From the NCBI GenBank assembly GCA_036279355.1, contig DASUJH010000016.1, positions 1 through 62,373 of the forward strand: 62,373 nt of DNA, written 5' to 3'. This document shows, piece by piece, positions 16,399 through 24,706 of the stretch (within the stretch, counting starts at the first letter, position 1; each line of letters begins with the position of its first letter). A model generated the notes under the pieces. It was not told the DNA's origin. It did no database searches and was given only the letters and a program-made list of their open reading frames with translations. The position numbers were made by a program, and so were the translations under genes. The stretch is from Gemmatimonadales bacterium (GTDB lineage Bacteria; Gemmatimonadota; Gemmatimonadetes; Gemmatimonadales; GWC2-71-9).

Positions 16399-18347
16399 TG
16401 ACACCGGCCGAGCCGGCGCTCGCCGCCGCCTCCACCGCCGGAGCCCCGAGCGCGGCCGAGGATGCAAAGGTGCGCCAAACGCTCGAGCGGACCTGGCGCA
16501 ACCCGCCCGGCCTCTGGGGCTGGATTACGTCGGTCGACCATAAGTCGATTGCGCTCCGCTACATCATCACGGCGCTCGCGTTCTTTCTCGCCGCCGGCAT
16601 CCAGGCGGCGCTCATGCGCCTCCAACTCGCGCGCCCGGACGGGCACGTGCTGAGCCCCGACCGCTACAACCAGTTCTTCACGACCCACGGCTCGACGATG
16701 ATGTTCCTCTTTGCCGTGCCGGTGATGGAGGCGATGGGGCTCTTTCTCGTGCCGCTCATGATCGGCACCCGCAACGTCGCCTTTCCGCGACTCAACGCGT
16801 ACGGGTACTGGACCTATCTCATCGGCGGACTCTTCATCTACGTCTATCTCTTCGCCAACAACGGGCCCGACGCCGGCTGGTTCGCCTACGTGCCGCTTTC
16901 GGGCCCCGAGTTTTCGCCCAGCAAGCGGGTCGATGTGTGGGCGCAGATGATCACCTTCACCGAGATCGCCGCCATCGTGGGCGCGGTGGAGCTCATCGTC
17001 ACCGCGTTCAAGCAGCGGGCGCCGGGGATGTCGCTCGACCGGGTGCCGCTCTTCGTCTGGGCCATGGTGATCACCGCGTTCATGGTGCTGTTCGCCATGC
17101 CGGTGGTCGCGTCGGCCAGCATGATGCTCGCGATGGATCGCCTCGTGCACACCCGGTTCTTCGACGTGACGATGGGCGGCGACGCGATCTTCTGGCAGCA
17201 CCTCTACTGGTTCTTCGGGCATCCGGAGGTGTACATCACCTTTATCCCGGGCCTAGGCATCATCTCGTCGATCGTGGCGACGTTCAGCCGCCGGCCGGTC
17301 TTCGGCTACACCGCGGTGGTGCTCTCGATGATCTCCGTCGCTTTCCTGAGCTTCGGCCTCTGGGTGCACCACATGTTCGCGACGCCGCTGCCCCAGCTCG
17401 GCCAGACCTTTTTCACGGCGGCGAGCGCGATGATCGCCATCCCCACCGGCATCCAGCTCTTCTGCTGGATCGCGACCCTCTGGTCCGGCCGCCCGCGGCT
17501 CGAAGTACCGCTCCTGTATGTGCTCGGATTCTTCGTGATCTTCGTGCTGGGCGGCATGACGGGGCTCGTCCTGGCCTCCGTGCCGGCCGACCTGCAGGTC
17601 ACCGACACCTACTTCGTGCCCGGCCACATCCACTACGTGATGCTCGGCGGGATGGTGTTCCCGCTGCTCGGCGGTTTCCATTACTGGTTCCCCAAGGCGA
17701 CCGGCCGCCTGCTGCACGAAGGCTGGGCGCGGGTGCAGTTCTGGCTGCTCGTGATCGGCGTCAACGTGACGTTTTTCCCGTTCTTTCTGCTCGCGCTCAA
17801 GGGGATGCCGCGGCGCGTTTATACCTATCCCGCCGAGAGCGGCTGGGGCGGGTTGAGCCTCGTGGCGACGCTCGGTGCTGGGCTCATCGCGCTCAGCATC
17901 CTCGTCTTTCTGGGCAACGTCCTGTGGTCGCTCCGCCGCGGCCGGGTGGCGGCCGCCGATCCCTGGGGTGGCGAAACGCTGGAGTGGGCCACCGATTCGC
18001 CCGCGCCGCCCTATAACTTCGCGCGCCTGCCGGTGGTGCGTGGCCGTTCGGCGCTCTGGGACGCCGGCCCCGTGCACGAGGTGACGACGGGACTCTCCGA
18101 CCACCGGCGCGAGGTGCTGCTCACCACCATGCTCGATGCGGTGCCCGACGTGCGGCACACCCAACCCTCGCCCACGGTGGCGCCGCTGCTGCTGGCGCTC
18201 GCTACCGGTGTGACGCTCGTACCCGGCATCTACACCGCGTGGGCATTCGTCTTCGGGCCGGCGCTCGCCTTCCTCGCCCTCCTCGTGTGGGCGTGGCCCC
18301 GCGGTGCGGGCAGGGCGCCGCCCGAAGTCGTCGAGGTGCCGCGGTGA
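16398..18347 (+). CDS. coxA: cytochrome c oxidase subunit I (module 2)
   Basis: This 649-residue heme-copper oxidase core keeps the ligands in TTHGSTMMFL, HPEVY (His275, Glu277, Tyr279), WVHHMF and GHIHYV. It has the A1-type Glu277 but replaces the D-channel entrance Asp by Asn126 (TRNVAFPRLN) and the K-channel Lys by Gln353 (PTGIQLF). Two extra C-terminal helices follow a polar loop, as in the first module. It is joined to subunit II by a one-base overlap and to subunit III by a GTGA overlap. Compared with the first module, the two enzymes differ at exactly the positions that shape proton delivery. Confidence 0.95.
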   Translation: MTPAEPALAAASTAGAPSAAEDAKVRQTLERTWRNPPGLWGWITSVDHKSIALRYIITALAFFLAAGIQAALMRLQLARPDGHVLSPDRYNQFFTTHGSTMMFLFAVPVMEAMGLFLVPLMIGTRNVAFPRLNAYGYWTYLIGGLFIYVYLFANNGPDAGWFAYVPLSGPEFSPSKRVDVWAQMITFTEIAAIVGAVELIVTAFKQRAPGMSLDRVPLFVWAMVITAFMVLFAMPVVASASMMLAMDRLVHTRFFDVTMGGDAIFWQHLYWFFGHPEVYITFIPGLGIISSIVATFSRRPVFGYTAVVLSMISVAFLSFGLWVHHMFATPLPQLGQTFFTAASAMIAIPTGIQLFCWIATLWSGRPRLEVPLLYVLGFFVIFVLGGMTGLVLASVPADLQVTDTYFVPGHIHYVMLGGMVFPLLGGFHYWFPKATGRLLHEGWARVQFWLLVIGVNVTFFPFFLLALKGMPRRVYTYPAESGWGGLSLVATLGAGLIALSILVFLGNVLWSLRRGRVAAADPWGGETLEWATDSPAPPYNFARLPVVRGRSALWDAGPVHEVTTGLSDHRREVLLTTMLDAVPDVRHTQPSPTVAPLLLALATGVTLVPGIYTAWAFVFGPALAFLALLVWAWPRGAGRAPPEVVEVPR

Positions 18348-18961
18348 GCGCGCCGTCCGCCATCCGCCCGGTGGTCGATCTCTCGGATCTCCCGAGTGTC
18401 GCATTCGGTTCGCGCGACGTGCTCTGGTGGGGCGTAATCGGGTTCATGATCGTGGAGGGAATGACACTCGCCTGCGCCGCCGCCGCATGGTTCTTCCTGC
18501 AGCGAGACGCCGCCGCGTGGCCGCCGCCCGGCACGCCGCTCCCCGGGCTCGTCATCCCGACCATCAACCTCGCCATATTGCTCGCCTCGCTCGTGCCCTA
18601 CGGCATCCTCGACCGTGCGGCCAAGCGGCTCGACGCCCCGGCCACCACCCGCTGGCTCTGGATCTCGACCGCTTTCGGCGCCGCCACGGTGGTGCTCCGC
18701 TGGTTCGAGCTGCGTGCGGTGCACGTGAGCTGGGACGGCAGCGGCTATGGCTCGGCCGTGTGGGCCGTGCTCGTCGGACATTACACGCTGCTCATCGTCG
18801 ACCTGCTCGAAACCGGCACCAGCGCGGTCATCTTTGCCGCCGGCGACTACGAGCCCAAGCACTTTCCCGATGCGAGCGACAACGTGTTCTATACCCGCTT
18901 CATGGTGCTCGTGTGGGTGCCGCTCTATGCGATGGTGTACCTCTTGCCCCGCTGGATCTGA
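18344..18961 (+). CDS. coxC: cytochrome c oxidase subunit III-like protein (module 2)
   Basis: This 205-residue protein has five predicted membrane helices, the short subunit III layout. The helix with FMIVEGMTLACAAAAWFFL carries the conserved acidic residue, and the segment with WAVLVGHYTLLIVDLLETG replaces the usual HGAHV helix. It diverges more from textbook subunit III than the first module's copy but its place after subunit I supports the call. GTG 18344 overlaps the subunit I stop as GTGA. The next gene starts three bases after its stop. Confidence 0.8.
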   Translation: MSAPSAIRPVVDLSDLPSVAFGSRDVLWWGVIGFMIVEGMTLACAAAAWFFLQRDAAAWPPPGTPLPGLVIPTINLAILLASLVPYGILDRAAKRLDAPATTRWLWISTAFGAATVVLRWFELRAVHVSWDGSGYGSAVWAVLVGHYTLLIVDLLETGTSAVIFAAGDYEPKHFPDASDNVFYTRFMVLVWVPLYAMVYLLPRWI

Positions 18962-18964
18962 CCG

Positions 18965-19414
18965 GTGAGTGCCCCTCCCATCGTCCGCCCCGCGGCGCCG
19001 CCGCGCGAGCATCCGCCGGTCTCCAATCTCGCGGCCTGGGCCGGAGTGCTGCTCGGACCGGTCGCGTTCGTGCTGAACCATCTGGCGCTCACGTTCGCGG
19101 AGCCGTCGGCGTGCACCAACGATGCGCAGCTTCCGCTTGACCTCATTGCGCTCGTGACCTTTCTCATCGCCCTTGCCGGCGTGGCGATCGCCTGGCGCAC
19201 CTGGGGGCGCGCCGGACGCAGCGATGCTGCCGGACGCAGCGATGCTGCCGACCGCGCCGACCGCGAGTGGCCCCGTGCCGGCGCCGGCGGCCCGCTCGGT
19301 CGGACGCGATTCATGGGCGCGCTCGGATTCATCCTGAGCGTGCTCTTCGCGACCGTCGTGATCGCGCAGTGGATACCGATCACGATGCTGCCGCTTTGCG
19401 GAAGCGCTGGATGA
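18965..19414 (+). CDS. small membrane protein of the second oxidase module
   Basis: This 149-residue protein has three hydrophobic helices (about 20-42, 57-77 and 118-140), with a low-complexity, charged linker between helices two and three. The linker contains two exact copies of an 18-base DNA repeat. I do not recognise a family. By layout it matches the three-helix protein after subunit III in module 1 (12121-12534): both contain a conserved-looking tail ending near a Cys-Gly. It begins with GTG and its stop overlaps the ctaG start as ATGA. Confidence 0.7.
   Translation: MSAPPIVRPAAPPREHPPVSNLAAWAGVLLGPVAFVLNHLALTFAEPSACTNDAQLPLDLIALVTFLIALAGVAIAWRTWGRAGRSDAAGRSDAADRADREWPRAGAGGPLGRTRFMGALGFILSVLFATVVIAQWIPITMLPLCGSAG
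19211..19246. repeat. two tandem copies of an 18-base unit within a gene
   Basis: Two exact copies of an 18-base unit encode the repeated residues GRSDAA inside the linker of the small membrane protein. The unit length is a multiple of three, so copy number can change without a frameshift. Confidence 0.8.
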
Positions 19415-20382
19415 CGTTCGCTCCGCTCCTCGCTCTCGCACTCCATGGCGACGGCGCCCTTGTGCCGCACGATCTCTGGCGCGCATGGACCTGGGAGCCC
19501 GGCCAGGTCACGCTCCTTGGACTGAGCGGCGTGCTCTACGCCCGCGGCGCGCTCGCGATGCGGCGCCGGCGGGGCGTGCCCCCCGCCGAGTTGACGCTGT
19601 TCGCGCTCGGCTGGATCTCGCTCGCCCTGGCGCTCGTCTCGCCGATCCACGAGCTGGGCGAGTCGCTCTTCTCCGCGCATATGGTGCAGCACGAGCTGCT
19701 CATGGCCGTCGCGGCGCCGCTCCTCGTGCTCGGCCGGCCGCTCGCGCCGATGCTCCGGGGTCTCCCGCGCTCATGGCGACTCGCGCTCGGTGCCCTGGCG
19801 CGCCGGCCGAGCGTACGGCGCGCGTGGCGGTGGCTCTCCCGCCCCGCGGTTGCCACTGCCATCCAGATGCTCGTCCTCTGGATCTGGCACCTGCCGGCCG
19901 TCTTCTCGACGGTGCTCGTGAGCGACCTCGCCCACGCGGCGCAGCACGCGAGCTTTCTCGGCTCGGCGCTCCTCTTCTGGTGGGCGATGCTGGGCCCGCG
20001 CGCCCGGCGGGTGCACGCCGGCGAGAACGTCGGATGGCTCTTCGTCACGATGCTTCTCACCGGCGCGCTCGGCGCGCTGCTCACCCTCGCCACGGTGCCG
20101 TGGTACCCGGCGTATGCAGCGCGGACCGCGGCCTGGGGTGTCACACCGCTCGAAGATCAGCAGCTCGCGGGGCTCATCATGTGGGTGCCGGCCGGCACCG
20201 CGTACATCGCCGCCGCACTCTGGCTCTTCGTCTGCTGGCTGCACGAGGCGGAGCGCCAGGCCGTGCGACACGAGCGCGAGCGCGATGCCCGCGAGCGCGA
20301 TGCCCGCGAGCGCGATGCCCGCGATCGAAATGCCGGCGAGCGGCGCGCCCCGCGGGCGATGCACCAGTCGGCCCTCTCGTAG
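19411..20382 (+). CDS. ctaG: CtaG-family caa3 oxidase assembly protein
   Basis: This 323-residue integral membrane protein has about seven helices and the CtaG_caa3 family features: SPIHELGESLFSAHMVQHELLM near residue 80, LWIWHLPAVF, and HAAQHASFLGSALLFWWAML, with conserved histidines that may handle copper for the CuB site. It is needed for caa3 oxidase assembly in Bacillus. The C-terminus ends in an unusual charged tail built from the five-residue repeat RERDA, encoded by a 15-base tandem repeat. The start overlaps the previous stop as ATGA, and the FNT-family gene begins ten bases later. Confidence 0.88.
   Translation: MTFAPLLALALHGDGALVPHDLWRAWTWEPGQVTLLGLSGVLYARGALAMRRRRGVPPAELTLFALGWISLALALVSPIHELGESLFSAHMVQHELLMAVAAPLLVLGRPLAPMLRGLPRSWRLALGALARRPSVRRAWRWLSRPAVATAIQMLVLWIWHLPAVFSTVLVSDLAHAAQHASFLGSALLFWWAMLGPRARRVHAGENVGWLFVTMLLTGALGALLTLATVPWYPAYAARTAAWGVTPLEDQQLAGLIMWVPAGTAYIAAALWLFVCWLHEAERQAVRHERERDARERDARERDARDRNAGERRAPRAMHQSALS
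20281..20340. repeat. 15-base tandem repeat encoding the CtaG C-terminal tail
   Basis: Four consecutive 15-base units follow the pattern cgcgatgcccgcgag; the first two are identical, the third has one change and the fourth several. They encode an alternating Arg/Asp/Glu tail. The repeat is in frame and should be length-variable between strains. Confidence 0.85.
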
Positions 20383-20392
20383 ACGCCCCGCA

Positions 20393-21229
20393 ATGGCCGA
20401 ACCTCCACGCGGAATCGCTCCTGAGCACCGGAACGCGCCGCCACCCGAGCCGGCCAAGGATACGCGCCTCTCGGCCGCCGAGATCCACGACAACATCCTG
20501 GAGCCGGCCGAGCGCGAGCTGGTGCGGCCGGTGTGGGCGGTGTTGCTCTCCGCGCTCTCCTCCGGCCTCGCGATCGGCTTCAGCTTTCTCGCGGGCGGCT
20601 ACGTCCAGCTCCTCGTGCCCGATGGCTTGGGCCAGGCGGCCGCCGCGGCCGTGTACCCGCTCGGGTTCATCTTCGTCATCATGGCCCGCAGCGCGCTCTT
20701 CACCGAGAACACGCTGGTGCCGATCCTCCCGCTGCTCAACCGGCGTGACCTCCGGACGCTCTGGCGGGTATTTCGTCTCTGGGGATTGCTGCTCCTCGGG
20801 AATCTGGTCGGGGCCGCGATCTTCGCCTGGGCGCTCGCGTCTACGCCGATGATCGACGCCGTGCTCGCGGCGCCGCTCGCAAAGGTGTCGATGCACGCCA
20901 CGGCCGGCGGATTCTGGCTCGTCGCATATCAGGCGATCTTTGCCGGCTGGCTCATCGCGCTCCTCACCTGGCTTCTTGGCTCGACCCGCGCCACCGGCGC
21001 GCAGCTGGCGCTCATCTGGCTCGCCACCGCGCCCATTTCCGCGTTCCACTTTCGCCACTCGATTGCGGGCTCGGTGGAGGCGTTCTACCGCGTCGCGATC
21101 CACTCGGCGAGCTTGGGACAGATGGCCGGCGAGTTCATCGTGCCCGCCGTGCTCGGCAACGCGGTGGGCGGCGTGATCATCGTGGCGCTGCTCAATTACG
21201 GGCAGGTGGCGGCGGACCGGCGCGGGTAG
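20393..21229 (+). CDS. formate/nitrite transporter (FNT) family channel
   Basis: This 278-residue protein has six membrane helices of the aquaporin-like FNT fold, preceded by a soluble N-terminal helix (DTRLSAAEIHDNI). Family landmarks include the re-entrant region with ARSALFTENTLVPI after helix two and the late segment SASLGQMAGEFIVPAVLGNAVGG. Members conduct small monovalent acids such as formate, nitrite or hydrosulfide, or act as YfdC-like proteins; the sequence does not show which. It lies ten bases after ctaG and may be co-transcribed with the second oxidase. Confidence 0.88.
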   Translation: MAEPPRGIAPEHRNAPPPEPAKDTRLSAAEIHDNILEPAERELVRPVWAVLLSALSSGLAIGFSFLAGGYVQLLVPDGLGQAAAAAVYPLGFIFVIMARSALFTENTLVPILPLLNRRDLRTLWRVFRLWGLLLLGNLVGAAIFAWALASTPMIDAVLAAPLAKVSMHATAGGFWLVAYQAIFAGWLIALLTWLLGSTRATGAQLALIWLATAPISAFHFRHSIAGSVEAFYRVAIHSASLGQMAGEFIVPAVLGNAVGGVIIVALLNYGQVAADRRG

Positions 21230-21301
21230 CGCTCCAGCGCGACGCGCGCGGGTGTGCGCCGCCGGTTTGCGTTCCGGCCATCCCGGCGCGATCTTCGCGC
21301 G

Positions 21302-22282
21302 ATGCAGTCCCCCAGCTTTCCGCGCACGCGGCTCGTGCTCGCCGCCGTGCTCTTTTCGACCGGAGGCGCGGCGATCAAGTCGGCCGCGTTCACCGGCTGG
21401 CAGGTGGCGAGCTTCCGGTCGGGCGTCGCCGCGCTGGTACTGCTGCTGTTCCTGCCCGAGGCCCGGCGCGGCTGGACCTGGCGCGCGGCGGTGGTGGGCA
21501 TCGCCTACGCGGCGACGCTCATCCTCTATGTGCTCGCCAACAGGCTCACCACGTCGGCCAACACCATTTTTCTCCAGTCCACGGCGCCGCTCTACCTGCT
21601 GCTCTTCGGGCCGTGGCTGTTGCATGAGCCGGTGCGCCCCCGGGACGTGGCGCTCATGGCGCTCGTGGCGCTCGGTCTCGCGATGTTCTTCGTCGCGGGC
21701 CAGGAGCCGCTCGCCACCGCGCCCGATCCGGCGCGCGGCGATCTGCTCGCCGCGCTGAGCGGCGTCACCTGGGCGCTTACCGTCGTGGGCCTCCGGTGGA
21801 TGGCGGCCAGCGAGCCGGGGCCCGATGCACAGGCGTACCGGGCGGTGGCGGCCAGCGGCGTGGCGCGCGTCCGCACGGCCCGGGGCGGGGAATCCGCGCT
21901 CGCCGCCGTCGTCGTGGGCAACGTCATTGCGTGCGCGGCGGCGCTTCCGCTCGCGCTTCCCGTCGCACCGCACGCCGCGCCCGATTGGCTCGTCATCATA
22001 TATCTCGGCGCGATCCAGATCGGGCTCGCGTACGTGTTCGTAACGTCGGCGCTCCGCGCCGTCCCCGCGTTCACGGCATCGATGATCCTCCTGGTCGAGC
22101 CCGCGCTGAACCCGCTCTGGACCTGGGTGCTCGAAGGTGAGGTGCCGGGCGCGTGGGCGCTCGTAGGCGGCGCGGTGATCCTCGGCGCCACCGCCGCGAA
22201 GACCTGGCTCGACTCCCGTAAGGAAACGGCGCTCGACATGGGCGCCCGGCCGCCCGAACCCTGCCCACCGACGGCCGCGTGA
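21302..22282 (+). CDS. EamA/DMT-superfamily transporter
   Basis: This 326-residue protein has ten membrane helices in two EamA halves. It starts with FSTGGAAIKSAAFTGWQVASFRSG, the typical first repeat, and the second half contains a matching segment ending in VEPALNPLWTWVLEGE. Such proteins export amino acids, metabolites or drugs. A non-membrane loop of about 40 residues after helix six (near residue 170) is longer than usual. The C-terminal tail is polar. The next gene starts seven bases downstream. Confidence 0.85.
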   Translation: MQSPSFPRTRLVLAAVLFSTGGAAIKSAAFTGWQVASFRSGVAALVLLLFLPEARRGWTWRAAVVGIAYAATLILYVLANRLTTSANTIFLQSTAPLYLLLFGPWLLHEPVRPRDVALMALVALGLAMFFVAGQEPLATAPDPARGDLLAALSGVTWALTVVGLRWMAASEPGPDAQAYRAVAASGVARVRTARGGESALAAVVVGNVIACAAALPLALPVAPHAAPDWLVIIYLGAIQIGLAYVFVTSALRAVPAFTASMILLVEPALNPLWTWVLEGEVPGAWALVGGAVILGATAAKTWLDSRKETALDMGARPPEPCPPTAA

Positions 22283-22289
22283 GCCCCAG

Positions 22290-22958
22290 GTGACGGCGAC
22301 GCTCATCGAAACCATCCGCGTGCGAAACGGCACGGCGCCGCTCTGGGGCCTGCACCTTCGGCGTCTCGTGCGAAGCTGTCGCGAGCTCGGTGTGCCCTTT
22401 CCCGCCGAGTTCGCGGTGCCGGCGGGTGGTGCGGACCGGGTCCATCGGCTGGAAGTGACGGGGCGAGGCGGCAAGGCGCGCGTCAGCGTGTCCGAGCGGA
22501 GGGTGGGCCAGACCGAGCCTGTGCGGCTCGTGACGAGCGCGGTGGTCCACCAGCCGTATCCGCACAAGACCACCGAGCGCCGCCAGTTCGACGAGGCGGC
22601 GGCGGAGGCCGCGCGCGCGGGCGCCGACGACGCGCTGCTCCTCACCGCCGCCGGCCTCGTGGCCGAGACATCGATCTGGGACGTATTCTGGTGGGAAGCG
22701 GGCCGCCTCTGCGCGCCGGCGCTCGAGTTGGGCGTGCTGCCGGGGGTGGCCCGCGCGCGGATCGAGGAGCTGACCGATCTCGCCGGCCGCCGGGAGCCGC
22801 GCGGCGCGCTCGACGGCACGCCGATGTTCGTCGCCAACGCGGTGCGAGGCATCGTGGAGGTAGCGACGCTCGACGGCGTTCCGGTGCCCGCACCGGGCGC
22901 GCTCGGGAGCGCCGTCGAGGCTGCGTTCGCCGCGCTTCGGCGCCAATTCTGGGCTTGA
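22290..22958 (+). CDS. class IV aminotransferase (4-amino-4-deoxychorismate lyase-like)
   Basis: This 222-residue PLP enzyme is shorter than typical BCAT proteins and closest in layout to PabC-type lyases. The Schiff-base lysine is probably in YPHKTTERR near residue 93, and the cofactor-binding segment is VAETSIWDVFWWEAGRL, followed by LELGVLPGVAR and the C-terminal FVANAVRGIVEV. It may convert aminodeoxychorismate to p-aminobenzoate for folate, or act on D-amino acids. It starts with GTG. Its stop codon lies inside the -35 box of the tRNA promoter. Confidence 0.8.
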   Translation: MTATLIETIRVRNGTAPLWGLHLRRLVRSCRELGVPFPAEFAVPAGGADRVHRLEVTGRGGKARVSVSERRVGQTEPVRLVTSAVVHQPYPHKTTERRQFDEAAAEAARAGADDALLLTAAGLVAETSIWDVFWWEAGRLCAPALELGVLPGVARARIEELTDLAGRREPRGALDGTPMFVANAVRGIVEVATLDGVPVPAPGALGSAVEAAFAALRRQFWA

Positions 22959-22984
22959 CCCGCCTCGCGCGGAGCCGATATTTT
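22955..22984 (+). promoter_or_regulatory. sigma-70-like promoter of the tRNA cluster
   Basis: TTGACC (22955-22960) and TATTTT (22979-22984) are separated by 18 bases, a strong match for this GC-rich sequence. Transcription would begin near 22991, about 40 bases before tRNA-His. Confidence 0.65.
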
Positions 22985-23029
22985 GAGCGGCTGGGCGCGG
23001 TCGCGGCTCCGCAGGTGGTCATAGCTCGC

Positions 23030-23104
23030 GGTGGTTGTAGCTCAATCGGTTAGAGCGCCGGACTGTGGCTCCGGAGGTTGCGGGTTCAAGTCCCGTCAGC
23101 CACC
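23030..23104 (+). tRNA. tRNA-His (GTG)
   Basis: All four arms fold. The acceptor stem (23031-23037 with 23097-23103) has one G-T pair, the anticodon loop is CTGTGGC with anticodon GTG, and the T loop is TTCAAGT. G at 23030 can form the extra G-1 opposite C at 23104, the mark of histidine tRNAs. CCA is not encoded. Confidence 0.95.
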
Positions 23105-23144
23105 CTTGCGGTCGCATTTCCGCGGGTGCATGTCCGGGGGATGT

Positions 23145-23217
23145 AGGTCCGTAGCTCAATTGGTAGAGCACCGGTCTCCAAAACCGGGGGTTGGGGGTTC
23201 GATTCCCTCCGGGCCTG
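23145..23217 (+). tRNA. tRNA-Trp (CCA)
   Basis: The cloverleaf is complete: acceptor 23145-23151 with 23210-23216, anticodon loop CTCCAAA with anticodon CCA, T loop TTCGATT, discriminator G at 23217. CCA is not encoded at the 3' end. Confidence 0.95.
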
Positions 23218-23279
23218 TGGTGTTGGCGTCGCGTGGGGCGCGCGGAGGCCGCGCGGGGCTGGCACACGGCGGCGCACCT

Positions 23280-23352
23280 GGCGCTATCGTCTAGGGGACT
23301 AGGACGGGGCCCTCTCAAGGCCCAAACACGGGTTCGAATCCCGTTAGCGCTA
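23280..23352 (+). tRNA. tRNA-Glu (CTC)
   Basis: The anticodon loop is CTCTCAA between perfect GGGCC/GGCCC stems, giving anticodon CTC. The D arm starts TCGTCTA as in other glutamate tRNAs. With T at position 8 the acceptor pairs as GGCGCTA with TAGCGCT, leaving a G-T pair at 1-72. CCA is not encoded. Confidence 0.92.
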
Positions 23353-23380
23353 TTGTTCGACGTCGGCTCGACGGGACCGC

Positions 23381-23453
23381 GGCCCCATCGTCTATCGGTT
23401 CAGGACGCGACCCTTTCAAGGTCGAAAGACGGGTTCGATTCCCGTTGGGGCTA
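23381..23453 (+). tRNA. tRNA-Glu (TTC)
   Basis: The second glutamate isoacceptor has anticodon loop CTTTCAA (anticodon TTC) and acceptor GGCCCCA with TGGGGCT, again with a G-T pair at 1-72. The T loop is TTCGATT. It is close in sequence to the preceding tRNA, so the pair likely arose by duplication. Confidence 0.92.
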
Positions 23454-23502
23454 TACCCTCGCGGGGGCTTTCCCCTCCCGCACGGCCGATTCGATCGGTC
23501 AC

Positions 23503-23575
23503 GCGCCTCTAGCTCAATTGGCAGAGCAAGGGACTCTTAATCCCTAGGTTCAGGGTTCGACTCCCTGGGGGCGCA
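23503..23575 (+). tRNA. tRNA-Lys (CTT)
   Basis: The cloverleaf is complete: acceptor GCGCCTC with GGGGCGC, anticodon loop CTCTTAA with anticodon CTT, T loop TTCGACT, discriminator A. It is the last tRNA of the cluster. No clear terminator is visible in the 200 bases that follow. Confidence 0.95.
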
Positions 23576-23775
23576 TTCAGTTCCAATCGCCATCCGCTCT
23601 ACCACCCTCTCCTCCATGCAGAGCGCACCGCGCCTCGCTAGCTTTTGCCGATTCACCATTGCGGAAGCGGCCGTTGCATCCTTCTGATCCACCCGCTCCG
23701 GGCCATCCTCCCGATCATCGCGGTCGCCTGCGCCGGCACGTACTGGGCAATCGAGCGCCGTCGCGCCGCGCTCGC

Positions 23776-24693
23776 GTGAGCGCCCGGCTCGTCGTCGCCA
23801 TCGTCATCGGGGGCGCCGCCCTTGCCGCCGCCGGACCCGCCCGTCGGCCGGCCCTCGATGTCACCACCCGCGATATCACCCTCGGCCCCGATGAAGTCGT
23901 GCGCACGACCTTGCTCGGGATCGGCAAGCCGGTGGTGCTCATTCCGGGTCTCGTGGGCGGCGCGTACAGTTGGCGCACGATCATGGCTCCGCTCGCCGAG
24001 CGCGGGTACCAGGCGATCATCATCGACCCGCTCGGCACCGGCTTCTCCGGCTACCCCAAGCACGCCGACTACTCGCTGACGGCGCAAGCCGATCGCATCG
24101 GTCGAGCGCTGGACACGCTGGGCGTGACGCACGCAATGCTTGTCGCCCAATCGGTCGGCGCCTCGATCGCGTTCCGCCTCGCGTATCGGCGGCCCGAGCT
24201 GGTGCGAAGCGTGGTTTCGCTCGACGGCGGCCCGGTCGAGGAGGCCGCCACGCCGGGCCTCCGGAGCGCCATGCGCTTCGCCGGTCTCATCAAGCTCTTC
24301 ATGGGGAGCGGCACGCTGCGCAAGAAAGTCCGCCACGGCATGTTGGAGAACTCGGCCGACAGCACCTGGATCACCGACTCCGTGGTGTACGGCTACACCG
24401 CCGGTCCCGCGCGCAACGTTCACCAGGCCATCGACGCGATGCACGGCATGGCGCGGGCAAAGGAGCCGGAGCTCCTGCGGGATCACCTGGGCGGGATCCG
24501 CGGCCCGGTGCGGCTCCTCGTCGGCAGCATGCGCCACGGGAGCGGCATCGGCGACACCGAGATCGCGGAGCTGAAGCAGGGCCTCCGGGACTTTGCCGTG
24601 GACAGCATCTTCGGCGCAGGCCAGTTTATCCAGGAGGAACGTCCGGAGGCGGTGCTAGCCGCCATCGACTCGGTAGATCGCTCCAGACCCTGA
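23776..24693 (+). CDS. alpha/beta hydrolase, membrane-anchored or secreted
   Basis: This 305-residue protein has an N-terminal hydrophobic segment (residues 3-20) that is a signal peptide or anchor, followed by an alpha/beta-hydrolase fold. PVVLIPGLVGGAYSW is the oxyanion-hole strand-loop, IIIDPLGTGFSGYP follows, and the nucleophile elbow is VAQSVGASIA with Ser in G/Q-x-S-x-G form. An Asp and a late His would complete the triad, though the C-terminal His position is unclear (an HGSG segment). GTG 23776 is the best start because upstream in-frame residues are Arg/Pro-rich. Substrate unknown; esterase, lipase or epoxide hydrolase are all possible. Confidence 0.75.
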   Translation: MSARLVVAIVIGGAALAAAGPARRPALDVTTRDITLGPDEVVRTTLLGIGKPVVLIPGLVGGAYSWRTIMAPLAERGYQAIIIDPLGTGFSGYPKHADYSLTAQADRIGRALDTLGVTHAMLVAQSVGASIAFRLAYRRPELVRSVVSLDGGPVEEAATPGLRSAMRFAGLIKLFMGSGTLRKKVRHGMLENSADSTWITDSVVYGYTAGPARNVHQAIDAMHGMARAKEPELLRDHLGGIRGPVRLLVGSMRHGSGIGDTEIAELKQGLRDFAVDSIFGAGQFIQEERPEAVLAAIDSVDRSRP

Positions 24694-24706
24694 CCACGAG
24701 CCTCCC

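Noticed and set aside
23645-23779. Small possible membrane peptide ending in a GTGA overlap with the alpha/beta hydrolase start
   Set aside because: It would need a TTG or ATT start without a ribosome site, and the 44-residue product has no recognisable family. The overlap may be chance.
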